Source: Lachnospiraceae bacterium G41
Lineage (GTDB): Bacteria; Bacillota; Clostridia; Lachnospirales; Lachnospiraceae
Length of the DNA stretch: 64,000 nt
Direction: 5' to 3'
Assembly: GCA_900100245.1 (NCBI GenBank)
Contig: FNEU01000005.1
Location: 121,893-185,892, forward strand
Both the position numbers and the translations under genes were made by a program. Position 1 is the stretch's first letter. Every line of letters starts with the position of its first letter. The notes beneath the pieces were generated by a model that was not told where the DNA came from, searched no databases, and was given only the letters and a program-made list of their open reading frames with translations. Shown here one piece after another: positions 8,720 to 16,798 of the stretch.

Positions 8720-9391
8720 ATGAAACAAGAGATAAAAGAGGATGGAAACAGCCTGTTCGTTTATATACTCAGTCTGTTGGCTATTCTTATCCTCGTTGTG
8801 ACCAACAAGCTTTGTGAAATGTTCTTGCCCGGATATTCGGTTCCGGAAAACGCAAATTTACTGATAAAAATTTTTATGGTCATAGTATCCGTGATTGCGT
8901 TGATTTTGGTGTTATGTGGGAAACTGTCTTTTTCTTTTTCGTTTCTTAAGATTTCAAAGGAATGCAATCTTAAACGCGAGATCATAGAAGTTGCTGTGGT
9001 AATTATTTTATTCACACTCGTCATGCTTGGATATAGATTTTATTTGAACACTAAAGATGCGACTGTTGCGGCCCACCCTTTATTTGCACTTTACCTTGGT
9101 AAGAATATGCGCTGGTCATATCCGCTTATTTCATTTTGGCAGGAAATATTAATCAAACCTTTGTGGCAGGATAATGTCAAAAAAGCCATGGGTGGAAGGA
9201 AATGGATTACGCTAATTTTCATAGGATTGTTGTTTAGTGTTTTACATATGCACTACAGAATATACACCGTGATTGGCGCAGGAATAATGTGCTTTGTGAC
9301 GGGAATACTTTATGAAAGAGATAAAAATATTTGGGGTGTATGGCTCCTCCATTTTTATCTCGGATTTGTACCGACATGCTTCGGGTTATGA
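8720..9391 (+). CDS. CPBP-like membrane protein with degenerate active site
   Basis: Membrane protein of 223 residues with about seven hydrophobic segments. The C-terminal half resembles the CPBP (CAAX protease/bacteriocin-immunity) family: a helix with WQEILIKPLW, then LLFSVLHMHY, then a final WLLHFYLGF. In active CPBP proteases the first motif is EExxxR; here the first Glu is Gln and the Arg is absent, while both later His are present. Loss of proteolytic activity is likely. Such proteins commonly travel with peptide-export ABC systems as immunity or processing factors. It starts directly after the permease stop codon. Family assignment is by motif only. Confidence 0.55.
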   Translation: MKQEIKEDGNSLFVYILSLLAILILVVTNKLCEMFLPGYSVPENANLLIKIFMVIVSVIALILVLCGKLSFSFSFLKISKECNLKREIIEVAVVIILFTLVMLGYRFYLNTKDATVAAHPLFALYLGKNMRWSYPLISFWQEILIKPLWQDNVKKAMGGRKWITLIFIGLLFSVLHMHYRIYTVIGAGIMCFVTGILYERDKNIWGVWLLHFYLGFVPTCFGL

Positions 9392-9424
9392 TTTATTTTA
9401 TGATATTAAGGTCGGGAAAAGCTA

Positions 9425-10147
9425 ATGAACAACCTTTCTCAAAGGCTTAAAAACCGAAAAGGTAAAACGATATATTTACTTGTCTTTGAAACGATTTTGC
9501 TATTGTTTATAATTTACTATCTTTTTGTAGCAAAAGAGCCGATAAATGTAGTAAGAGTTGCGATATCTTTTATAGCTGCTGCGATTCCGCTTTTATTGGA
9601 ATTACTTTTAAAGATGAGTATTCCGTGGCCGATTTACGCATTCTTAATTGTTTATGCCTGCGAGCATATGATGGGAGCCTGCTTTAATCTGTATCTGTAT
9701 TTTCCCTGGTGGGACAATATGATGCATGTCACAGAAGGTTTTATGCTTGCACTGTTCGGATATTATTATCTGTCCTATGAAGAGGAAAAGAACCTAAAAA
9801 AGCGAATTAAATATTTGCTTTTTGCAATTTCGCTGGCTGTTTTTATAGGCTTTTTATGGGAGATATTAGAGTATCTGATGGATACGGTATGTATGTTTGA
9901 TATGCAAAAAGATGTCTACGTTACAAGAATCAACTCATACCTTCTTTCCGATACGATAGGGCAGATAGGAAAGATTGACAACATAGAGGAAGTTGTAGTA
10001 AACGGACAGGTTTTACCCGGCTATATCGATATAGGCCTCATCGACACGATGGATGATATGATTATGGCCTTAATCGGGGCAGCAGTTTTTTCGATATATG
10101 CATTAATAGATTGTGATAAACATCCGCTTTTGAGATTTGAAAAATAG
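9425..10147 (+). CDS. DUF2238/YjdF-like membrane protein
   Basis: Membrane protein of 240 residues with about six helices. The motifs WWDNMMH, GFLWEILEY and DTMDDMIMALIGA follow the order and spacing of the YjdF/DUF2238 family (aromatic-Asp-xx-His, Trp-Glu, then a Asp-Thr-xx-Asp helix). Function of the family is unknown. It is separated by 33 bp from the CPBP-like gene and by a promoter from the next gene, so it likely ends the first half of the export cluster. Confidence 0.65.
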   Translation: MNNLSQRLKNRKGKTIYLLVFETILLLFIIYYLFVAKEPINVVRVAISFIAAAIPLLLELLLKMSIPWPIYAFLIVYACEHMMGACFNLYLYFPWWDNMMHVTEGFMLALFGYYYLSYEEEKNLKKRIKYLLFAISLAVFIGFLWEILEYLMDTVCMFDMQKDVYVTRINSYLLSDTIGQIGKIDNIEEVVVNGQVLPGYIDIGLIDTMDDMIMALIGAAVFSIYALIDCDKHPLLRFEK

Positions 10148-10190
10148 GTGCAAAATATATGGATTTTTGTGCAAGAGAACGCGGGTTTTA

Positions 10191-10199
10191 TGGTATAAT
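10191..10199 (+). promoter_or_regulatory. Extended -10 promoter inside the export cluster
   Basis: TGGTATAAT carries a TG dinucleotide one base before a perfect TATAAT (10194-10199). No good -35 box is seen. It would drive the anchored zinc-ribbon protein, the ATPase and the small lipoprotein independently of the permeases. Confidence 0.5.
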
Positions 10200-10256
10200 A
10201 AAAAAATAAACAGGTGTAGTTAAAAATGTTGGGTAAATATATAAGGGGGTAAATTT

Positions 10257-12167
10257 ATGTTTTGTTCTCAGTGTGGCTCACAAATAGCAGATAACAGCGT
10301 ATTCTGTCCGACTTGCGGAAACCAAGTTATGCGCGCACAGGCACAGCCTCAGGCACAGGTCGTTCAGCCAAATCCACAGCCTCAATATCAGCAGCCGGTT
10401 CCTCCCGTGCAGCCTCAGCCGCAGTATCAGGGCCAGCCGCAATATCAGGGTCAGCCGCAGTATCAGGGTCAGCCCCAATACCAGGGCCAGCCTCAATACC
10501 AGGGCCAGCCTCAATACCAGGGCCAGCCGCAGTATCAGCAGCCCAGACCTCAAATGCAGGGACAGCCGCAGTATCAGCAGCCCAGACCTCAAATGCAGGG
10601 ACAGCCTCAAATGCAGCAGCCCAGACCGCAGATGCAGGGTCAAATTCCGCCTCAGGGACCCAGACCACAGATGCCGCCTCAGCAGCAGAAGCCTCCCAAG
10701 AAAAAGAAAAAGGGAGTTGTCGGAATTATTATTCTTGTAATAGTTCTTGTTCTGCTTTTGCTTGCGCTTATTATTGGTGCGGTAGCAATAGTTATTTTCA
10801 GTGGCGTTTTAAAGAATCCTAAAAAGATGTTTGCTGAAAATGTGGTTAGTATAACGGAGAATATTAACGGAGAAATTCCGAGTATCGGATCGATTCCTCT
10901 TGAAGCTCTGTTCCATTTGGGTGTTGATGATACACAGAATTCTCATACATCTATCAGAACTACGGAAATCATGTCTGATGCGATGAGCCAGTATGATCTG
11001 GAACTCGTACAGACCTACAGCTATAACAAAGACAACGGTGATGCCGCATATGATTTTACAGTTAATGTAAACGGCAATCCTACCGGAAACGGATCGATTT
11101 ATTTTACGGACGATGAATTCTTATATGTTCCGATGAACCCGGATTCTCCGATGGTAAAATATGACATTGATTCAGACACCGTAAACAGTCTTAAAGATCT
11201 CGGTGCTATGGAGCGTTTCTCTCTTATGGTAATGGAAAAAGAAAGAGGAAGCGGAATAAACTGGAATCAGGAAAAGAAAGACTTTGCCAACGATGTGCTT
11301 GGTGATATTCCCAAAAGTTCATTCAAGAAATCAAAGGATACATACACGATTCTCGGTGTGGAGCAGAAGTGTAAGACTGTAACGGTAACAGTATCCGACG
11401 ATGAAGCAGTTGATTTGATGGAAGGCATCAGTAAACTGATGTACAAAGGAATCGAAACAGACGAAGAAATAAGCGCATTTGAATCCGTGCTTTCAGCTTA
11501 TGAAAGAAAAGGCGGAATGCTTGATTTGACCATGACGACTTACCAGTACAAGAAAACTCCCGTTGCCGTTACAATGGAAGTGGATTTAAACGGTGAAGTA
11601 TCTACTTTCGATATCAGCTACTACAAGAAAGGCAGCGAAAAGCAGTTTATTATTGACACCGGTGATTCTTACTACGAGGAGAGTGTTGTTTCCAAGGGAA
11701 TCGGACAGACTCACATGACAAATAAAATTGATTTCGGCAGTGCATTCCTTGCAATCGAGCAGGATTCAACCGGTATCGGCAATTCTAAAGAGTTAAAGGG
11801 AACATTTGAAATCTGTCCTGCAGGAGACTCGGATACAGACAGTATGGCAACGATTGCAGGTAAAACAATTACCGGTACTATCGAAGAAACTTCAATCCTC
11901 GGAAACGGAGTTAAAACAACCGAGATTTCGAGTGAAAAAGGAAGTGTTTCAATTGTCACCACAATGGAGAGAAGTACTCTGGATACAAGCAAGATTACTC
12001 CTCCGACATTCCTTTCGGAGTCCGGAATTGACTGCGGATCAAGTCTTGAAGATTTAAAAGAAACACTTAATGTCTTCAACAAAGATGATTCATTCAAAGT
12101 AGACAATTCGCTTGTTCATATTGCACAGGTATACTACCTGATATTCAAACAGAGCGGAATAAGATAA
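10257..12167 (+). CDS. Membrane-anchored zinc-ribbon protein with Pro/Gln repeat linker
   Basis: Protein of 636 residues with four parts. Residues 1-24 are a zinc ribbon (Cys3/6/17/20). Residues ~28-145 are a proline- and glutamine-rich linker with six exact QGQPQY units (58-93) and QQPRPQM units after them. A Lys-rich stop and a single long transmembrane helix (~153-182) follow. The rest (~190-636) is a hydrophilic domain predicted outside the membrane, beta-rich, not recognised. The zinc ribbon and linker should face the cytoplasm. Similar zinc-ribbon/TM/extracytoplasmic proteins are frequent in Firmicutes next to ABC-2 exporters, role unknown. It precedes the ATPase by 13 bp, suggesting co-transcription. 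Confidence 0.75.
   Translation: MFCSQCGSQIADNSVFCPTCGNQVMRAQAQPQAQVVQPNPQPQYQQPVPPVQPQPQYQGQPQYQGQPQYQGQPQYQGQPQYQGQPQYQGQPQYQQPRPQMQGQPQYQQPRPQMQGQPQMQQPRPQMQGQIPPQGPRPQMPPQQQKPPKKKKKGVVGIIILVIVLVLLLLALIIGAVAIVIFSGVLKNPKKMFAENVVSITENINGEIPSIGSIPLEALFHLGVDDTQNSHTSIRTTEIMSDAMSQYDLELVQTYSYNKDNGDAAYDFTVNVNGNPTGNGSIYFTDDEFLYVPMNPDSPMVKYDIDSDTVNSLKDLGAMERFSLMVMEKERGSGINWNQEKKDFANDVLGDIPKSSFKKSKDTYTILGVEQKCKTVTVTVSDDEAVDLMEGISKLMYKGIETDEEISAFESVLSAYERKGGMLDLTMTTYQYKKTPVAVTMEVDLNGEVSTFDISYYKKGSEKQFIIDTGDSYYEESVVSKGIGQTHMTNKIDFGSAFLAIEQDSTGIGNSKELKGTFEICPAGDSDTDSMATIAGKTITGTIEETSILGNGVKTTEISSEKGSVSIVTTMERSTLDTSKITPPTFLSESGIDCGSSLEDLKETLNVFNKDDSFKVDNSLVHIAQVYYLIFKQSGIR
10428..10535 (+). repeat. Six tandem 18-bp coding repeats (QGQPQY)
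   Basis: Six consecutive 18-bp units encode QGQPQY, differing only at synonymous third positions. They are followed by two longer related units. Copy number is likely to vary between strains through slippage, always in frame. Confidence 0.9.
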
Positions 12168-12180
12168 ACCGGAGTGAACT

Positions 12181-12801
12181 ATGATTGAGGCAAAAGGTCT
12201 TGTAAAAAAATATGGTAAATTCGTTGCGGTAGACAATTTGTCTATGACCTTAAACGTCGGCGAAAGCGTAGTGCTGCTCGGTGCAAACGGCAGCGGAAAA
12301 AGTACGCTTATGAGTATGCTCGCCCTGGTACTTAAACCAACTGAAGGCGAAGTACTCATCGACGGGCAAAAAGGTAAAAAGGCAAAGTCTAAGATTGCTT
12401 ATGCTCCGCAAAATATCGTATTGTTTGAAGAATTAACGGTTACGGAAAATCTTTATGCATGGTCTTCTCTTAAAGGCAAAGAAAATGTTGAAAGAGCAGA
12501 GTATTTGATTTCCGAACTGGATATGGGCAGTTTTAAAAAGAAACGCGTTGACCGTCTTTCGGGCGGTCAGCGCAGAAGAGTAAATATAGCAGTAGCAATG
12601 ATGGGAAATTACGATTATCTCTTTTTTGATGAACCCCTTGCAGGAATAGATGAACGTGGTGCAGAATGCATTGAGGCTATTTTACGAAAAGAGAAAGAAA
12701 GCGGACGCGGTATTTTACTCACGGAGCACAATCCAACTATTTTGCTCCCGCTAATGGACAGACAGTTAAAATTGGACGGCGGACATTTTAAGGAGAGTTA
12801 A
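12181..12801 (+). CDS. ABC transporter ATP-binding protein
   Basis: ATPase of 206 residues, short but complete: Walker A GANGSGKST (~35-43), Q-loop APQN, signature LSGGQRRRV (~122), Walker B YLFFDEP, D-loop AGID and H-loop TEHN. The length and motif variants fit ATPases of ABC-2 exporters. It is the only unpaired ATPase near the permeases at 6390-8719 and is probably their motor. It follows the anchored zinc-ribbon gene after 13 bp (CCGGAGTGAACT site) and is 2 bp from the small lipoprotein. Confidence 0.85.
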   Translation: MIEAKGLVKKYGKFVAVDNLSMTLNVGESVVLLGANGSGKSTLMSMLALVLKPTEGEVLIDGQKGKKAKSKIAYAPQNIVLFEELTVTENLYAWSSLKGKENVERAEYLISELDMGSFKKKRVDRLSGGQRRRVNIAVAMMGNYDYLFFDEPLAGIDERGAECIEAILRKEKESGRGILLTEHNPTILLPLMDRQLKLDGGHFKES

Positions 12802-12803
12802 AT

Positions 12804-12992
12804 ATGAACAAGAATGTAAAGAAATCCGTTATTATGGGTGCAATTTTCACAGCGGCATTGAATATGAACGGCTGTGTATATGGTCCGCCTCAGGAATCAA
12901 ATCTGTTGAATGATTTGATTGACAATAAGACCACAATAGTTGAAAACACAGATATTGAGACCGATTCGATATCTTTGGATTTGATGATTTGA
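12804..12992 (+). CDS. Small predicted lipoprotein
   Basis: Sixty-two residues. A Lys-rich N-terminus, a hydrophobic stretch and a lipobox-like NMNGC (Cys25) are followed by VYGPP and an acidic tail. The Cys-x-x-x-Pro-Pro start is common among tiny lipoproteins of Lachnospiraceae. It follows the ATPase by 2 bp behind GGAGAG, so it is co-expressed with the exporter. Role unknown. Confidence 0.6.
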   Translation: MNKNVKKSVIMGAIFTAALNMNGCVYGPPQESNLLNDLIDNKTTIVENTDIETDSISLDLMI

Positions 12993-13026
12993 TAAGATAG
13001 ATATATGCGTTCCTTTCAAAAGAATA

Positions 13027-13052
13027 ATGCATTTTACCGCCCGAAAATGCAT
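13027..13052. repeat. Inverted repeat upstream of the hydrolase
   Basis: ATGCATTTT (13027-13035) and AAAATGCAT (13044-13052) pair perfectly over 9 bp with an 8-nt loop. No T-run follows on the plus strand. It lies in the only gap between export cluster and hydrolase, so it may be a weak terminator or operator. Confidence 0.4.
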
Positions 13053-13128
13053 CTTACCTTTGAAACTCTTGATGCCCCAAAGTTTTAAATATATATTCGC
13101 CTTAAGATAAAGAAAGGCGGATATTGAA

Positions 13129-14487
13129 ATGACAGTTTTATTATTTATCATATTAATTCTTACAGAGGTTGTCTTTGGCATTATGGGACTTAGCCGAACC
13201 ATTTTGAAAAAAGAATGGACGGTTAAGCGCCTGATAGTAAATGTCATAGAGATGGCTCTGTATTTTTTTATGATTCTTTTTCCCGGCATAGATTTCAGTT
13301 TTAGGTTCAAGGCGCTCTTCCTGTTACTGGTTATCAGAGTCGTATTTGGGATTTTAATATACTTCATTTGCCGTAAGAGTGAAGCTAACAAGAGAAAATT
13401 GAACATCGTATTGAGCACAGTATTAAGCGTTATTTTGGTAGTAATGAGTTTGTTACCTGCATTTGTTTTTGCCGACTATAAAGGACGACCGCTCACGGGC
13501 GAATTTGAAGTGGCAGAAAGTGAAGCAATACTAATTGATAGTTCGAGAATTGAAACGTTTGAAGACGATGGGTCATTTCGTGAAATTCCCGTGCATTTTT
13601 ATTACCCTTCTGAAATTAATGAAATAGAGCCAAATTCGTTGCCACTCGTGATTTTCAGCCATGGTGCATTTGGATATTATCAGAGCAATGTTTCTACGTT
13701 TATGGAACTTGCCAGCCACGGATATGTTGTTGCAAGCCTTGACCATCCGTATCACGCATTTTTTACGAGGGATTCAAGTGGCAAGACTATAATTGTAAAT
13801 CCTGATTTTTTTAGCACGGCTTTAGCGGTTGGCAACAATGACGATTCGATGAGCGAGGAAGAACTGTTTGAGATTACATCAAAATGGATGGAACTTCGCG
13901 AAGCTGATATGAACTTTGTGATAAATATGCTCAAAGCAGGTGATATTGATGATGCTTGGTTTTATGATGATGCGGATCAGGAAACAATCGTGGCCATCAT
14001 TAATTCTATTGATACCACAAAGATTGGTCTTATGGGTCATTCGCTTGGCGGTGCAACTGCAGTCAGTGTAGGCAGACGCGATGATATTTCAGCAGTCATT
14101 GATCTCGACGGAACTATGCTCGGCGAGCAGATTGGTGTTGATAACGGATATCCGGTTATAAACGAAGAGATATATACAACACCGATTCTTTCAATAAACA
14201 ATGAAAATCATAATAATGAGTGTCTTAATGCACGAGAAATGGGGTATAATTATACCAATAATGTGATTCTTGATAATGCAGTGACCGGTTACAGCACTTA
14301 TTTTAGGGGTTCAGAACACATGAACTTTACCGACCTTCCTCTCTTTTCACCTTTTTTAGCAAAAATGCTTGGAACAGGAAGTGTCGATCCTAAAAGATGT
14401 ATAGACCAGGTTAACGAAATCGTAGTAGATTTTATGGATTGTTATCTGAAGGGCGAAGGCAGCTTCTCGATAGAAGAATGCTATTAA
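13129..14487 (+). CDS. Membrane-anchored alpha/beta hydrolase (dienelactone hydrolase/PAF-acetylhydrolase-like)
   Basis: Protein of 452 residues. Four hydrophobic segments occupy residues ~1-115, and the catalytic domain follows outside them. The domain has the oxyanion-region FSHGAFG (~180), the nucleophile elbow GHSLGG with Ser305, an Asp candidate at DLDG (~327) and the catalytic His397 in SEHMNF. This order matches alpha/beta hydrolases of the dienelactone hydrolase and platelet-activating-factor acetylhydrolase group, esterases acting on small or lipid esters. An AAAGGCGG site precedes the ATG. It is 7 bp from a LytTR regulator gene, implying one transcript. Substrate unknown. Confidence 0.8.
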   Translation: MTVLLFIILILTEVVFGIMGLSRTILKKEWTVKRLIVNVIEMALYFFMILFPGIDFSFRFKALFLLLVIRVVFGILIYFICRKSEANKRKLNIVLSTVLSVILVVMSLLPAFVFADYKGRPLTGEFEVAESEAILIDSSRIETFEDDGSFREIPVHFYYPSEINEIEPNSLPLVIFSHGAFGYYQSNVSTFMELASHGYVVASLDHPYHAFFTRDSSGKTIIVNPDFFSTALAVGNNDDSMSEEELFEITSKWMELREADMNFVINMLKAGDIDDAWFYDDADQETIVAIINSIDTTKIGLMGHSLGGATAVSVGRRDDISAVIDLDGTMLGEQIGVDNGYPVINEEIYTTPILSINNENHNNECLNAREMGYNYTNNVILDNAVTGYSTYFRGSEHMNFTDLPLFSPFLAKMLGTGSVDPKRCIDQVNEIVVDFMDCYLKGEGSFSIEECY

Positions 14488-14494
14488 GGAAAAA

Positions 14495-14932
14495 ATGAAA
14501 CTTGAAATAAAAACAATTAGTGAAAGTGAAAAAGAATATATTGAAATAGGCTGTCATAAAGTTGATGACCGAGTCAATGAGATAGTTCAGTTTGTTAAGA
14601 TGCGGCAGGGAAGTGTTGACGCATTTAAAGATGAGAAGATGTATCAGATTCTAATCGCCGACATATTGTATGTTGAATCTGTGGATGATCGCACTTTTAT
14701 TTATCTTGCAGATGAATGCTACGAATCTCGTAAAAGACTTTATGAATTTGAGACAGTGCTTCCCAAGCGCCAGTTTGCGCGAATATCGAAGGCCGTAATT
14801 GTAAATCTGATGAAGATATCGTATATAAAACCCGCACTTAACGGACGTTTTATGTGTCAGCTAAAAAACGGTGAACAGGTGATAATCTCTCGTAAATACG
14901 TCCCTGAGATAAAAGAATGTCTCAAACGATAG
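14495..14932 (+). CDS. LytTR-family DNA-binding regulator
   Basis: Regulator of 145 residues with an N-terminal ~45-residue region and a C-terminal LytTR domain (~46-145): IADILYVESVDDRTFIY, then YEFETVLPKRQFARISKAVIVNL and a final basic strand ISRKYVPEIKE. It lacks a receiver domain. LytTR-only proteins paired with a DUF3021 membrane protein, as here (25 bp downstream), form a known two-gene module in Firmicutes in which the membrane partner controls the DNA-binding protein. Targets are probably its own operon and nearby genes. Confidence 0.88.
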   Translation: MKLEIKTISESEKEYIEIGCHKVDDRVNEIVQFVKMRQGSVDAFKDEKMYQILIADILYVESVDDRTFIYLADECYESRKRLYEFETVLPKRQFARISKAVIVNLMKISYIKPALNGRFMCQLKNGEQVIISRKYVPEIKECLKR

Positions 14933-14957
14933 GATGTTAAACAGAACGGAGTAAAGT

Positions 14958-15404
14958 ATGAAAGAACGTATCAAAAATATAGCAGGCAGTTTTTTTATAA
15001 GTGTCACACTGATAAATCTGGCCATTTTGATATTGGGTAAAATCCTAAGACCGGAACAGCAATTTGGATACGAAGTATTTGCGTATCCGCTGATTTACGG
15101 AGTTATTGGTATAATCCCTGCACTGTTTGTAAGAAGCGATAAAGAACTGACAGTAAAGCAGGCTATCATAAAAGAAATTGTGCAGATGATTATGACTGTT
15201 GTTGCAATCGTTGTATTTATATTTGTCGGCCAGCCGTTAACACGCGATATTCTGATAACTGCATCTGCAGTCGCTTTAAGCATTGTGATTATTTATTGCC
15301 TGGTTGTTCTGATTGGATGGCTCATGGACCTTAGAACCGCCAGGGTTATGACCGAAGACCTCAAACGCTTTCAAGAAGAGAGTACGGAAAGAGAAAGTGC
15401 TTAA
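14958..15404 (+). CDS. DUF3021 family membrane protein
   Basis: 148 residues, four transmembrane helices (~8-27, 40-58, 72-92, 97-122) and a charged cytoplasmic tail. Length, topology and position directly after a LytTR regulator match DUF3021, a membrane partner thought to hold or sense for the regulator. An AACGGAG site precedes the start. Confidence 0.85.
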   Translation: MKERIKNIAGSFFISVTLINLAILILGKILRPEQQFGYEVFAYPLIYGVIGIIPALFVRSDKELTVKQAIIKEIVQMIMTVVAIVVFIFVGQPLTRDILITASAVALSIVIIYCLVVLIGWLMDLRTARVMTEDLKRFQEESTERESA

Positions 15405-15438
15405 ACTTGATTTATGATATGAATAATTGAACAGGCGT

Positions 15439-15479
15439 TGATTTACTACCTAAAAAATGATAAAATTTAGGTAGTAAAT
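15439..15479 (+). promoter_or_regulatory. Fic promoter with overlapping palindromic operator
   Basis: TTGATT (15439-15444), 16 bp, TAAAAT (15461-15466) with an upstream TG. The 14-bp arms ATTTACTACCTAAA (15441-15454) and TTTAGGTAGTAAAT (15466-15479) are perfectly complementary and bracket the -10 box. The dyad is well placed for repression. The winged-helix-like C-terminus of the Fic protein itself is a candidate ligand. Confidence 0.6.
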
Positions 15480-15499
15480 TTTATTTTGAGGATATTTAT

Positions 15500-16543
15500 A
15501 TGCACATATATGATTATTCGTTTTTAAAGAAAGAAATACCTGGGAATATTGTAGGGCTAACGGGTGTTATTGCCGATTTGAAATCTAAAGAGATATTTAG
15601 AAAGCTGCAATATGAAGAGACTTTCAATAGTTTACAGAAAAAAGCTGTGATTGATTCAGTCAAAGGCAGTAATGCAATTGAAGGTATTGTAACAACGGAT
15701 TCAAGAATAAAGGATATTGTTTCCGGCTCTGAACCCATTACACATGCTGAAATGGAAATAGCAGGCTATAAAGAAGCCTTAAATTTAATACATTCCAACC
15801 ATTCGGATATGGATATCTCAGAAGAGACCATATGCTTGTTGCATAAGTTGATTGAAGAGCAAACGAATAGATCCGAAGCTGGGAAATATAAGAAAACAAA
15901 TAATTTCATTATGGAATACGGATCTGATGGAAGCAGACGAGTCAGATTTAAGCCGGTCGCAGCGAAAGATGTTAGAGATGATATGGAGCAGTTGATATTG
16001 GCTTATTATGATGCAAGACAAGATTTTGAAATATCCCCGTTATTATTGATTCCGTGCTTTGTGTTGGATTTTCTCTGCATACATCCTTTTACTGATGGTA
16101 ATGGTCGTGTTTCGAGATTGTTAACAGTGCTGTTATTATATATTTCGGGATATGACATAGTTAGATATATATCATTTGAAGGCCAGGTAAATAATTATAA
16201 AGCAAATTATTACGAGGCGTTAGCGGAGTCTTCCTATATGTGGCATGAGAATAAAAATGATTACGTCCCGGTGATAATATATTTCCTTCAGATTCTATAT
16301 AAGTGTTTCAGCGAACTGGACGATTCTTTTATGGAGATTTCTTTGAAAAAAGCAAAGAAATCTGAAAGAGTCGAGAACATCTTGCTTTCAGCATATGTTC
16401 CCATATCAAAACAGGATATAATAAAAAAAGTACCGGATATTAGCGTTAAAACAGTAGAACTTGTGCTAAGTAAAATGATCAAAGAAAACAAAATAAAAAA
16501 AATCGGAACTTATAAAGATGCAAGATATATGAGAAATGATTGA
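15500..16543 (+). CDS. Fic family protein (AMP transferase-like) with C-terminal winged helix
   Basis: Protein of 347 residues. Fic proteins transfer AMP or another phosphate-linked group to hydroxyls of target proteins. The active-site motif HPFTDGNGR is intact (from residue ~195). An inhibitory-helix motif of the S/TxxxEG type, SNAIEG (residues 57-62), lies N-terminal to the Fic core, which marks a class II, self-inhibited enzyme. Residues ~285-347 (PISKQDIIKKVPDISVKTVE) look like a winged helix-turn-helix. The gene has its own promoter under a 14-bp palindrome, which suggests autoregulation. A TGA-overlapping small frame follows. No separate antitoxin gene is seen. Confidence 0.9.
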   Translation: MHIYDYSFLKKEIPGNIVGLTGVIADLKSKEIFRKLQYEETFNSLQKKAVIDSVKGSNAIEGIVTTDSRIKDIVSGSEPITHAEMEIAGYKEALNLIHSNHSDMDISEETICLLHKLIEEQTNRSEAGKYKKTNNFIMEYGSDGSRRVRFKPVAAKDVRDDMEQLILAYYDARQDFEISPLLLIPCFVLDFLCIHPFTDGNGRVSRLLTVLLLYISGYDIVRYISFEGQVNNYKANYYEALAESSYMWHENKNDYVPVIIYFLQILYKCFSELDDSFMEISLKKAKKSERVENILLSAYVPISKQDIIKKVPDISVKTVELVLSKMIKENKIKKIGTYKDARYMRND

Positions 16544-16700
16544 TTTATACGAAAAACCTGCCAACTGCAAATATACGCGGTTGCAAATGATTCTGGCGCA
16601 ATACAGACATTCAATGTTTCATTGCGGAATGTCGGAAATGGCGACTTATAACAGTACAGATGAATGGCTGGGATATACAGGTTTGGCATATATACCATAA
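16536..16700 (+). CDS. Small unidentified frame overlapping the Fic stop
   Basis: Open frame of 54 residues whose ATG overlaps the Fic stop region (ATGATTGA), a typical coupled arrangement. The product is soluble, with three Tyr and two Cys, ending EWLGYTGLAYIP. It ends 3 bp before a REP-like palindrome. It may be a genuine accessory peptide or the stub of a longer gene cut by the palindrome insertion. No family recognised. Confidence 0.3.
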   Translation: MIDLYEKPANCKYTRLQMILAQYRHSMFHCGMSEMATYNSTDEWLGYTGLAYIP

Positions 16701-16702
16701 AA

Positions 16703-16731
16703 TGACACTACACCCCCGTCCCCCAGTGTCA
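16703..16731 (+). repeat. REP-like palindrome, copy 1
   Basis: TGACACT and AGTGTCA flank a C-rich core CACCCCCGTCCCCC. The related element at 17548-17575 is in opposite orientation. This GACAC/CCGTCCCC pattern recurs in Firmicutes as REP-type elements mobilised by Y1 (RAYT/IS200-like) transposases (recollection). Confidence 0.65.
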
Positions 16732-16798
16732 AAATTATGCGATGACCCCATAAAAAACGTCATGTGATTTCGTATCTTAGGTACAGGAGGACGAAATT

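Noticed and set aside
10278..10822. Low-complexity frames on both strands over the PQ-repeat
   Set aside because: They are translations of the same 18-bp repeats in other frames; the zinc-ribbon protein frame is the real one.
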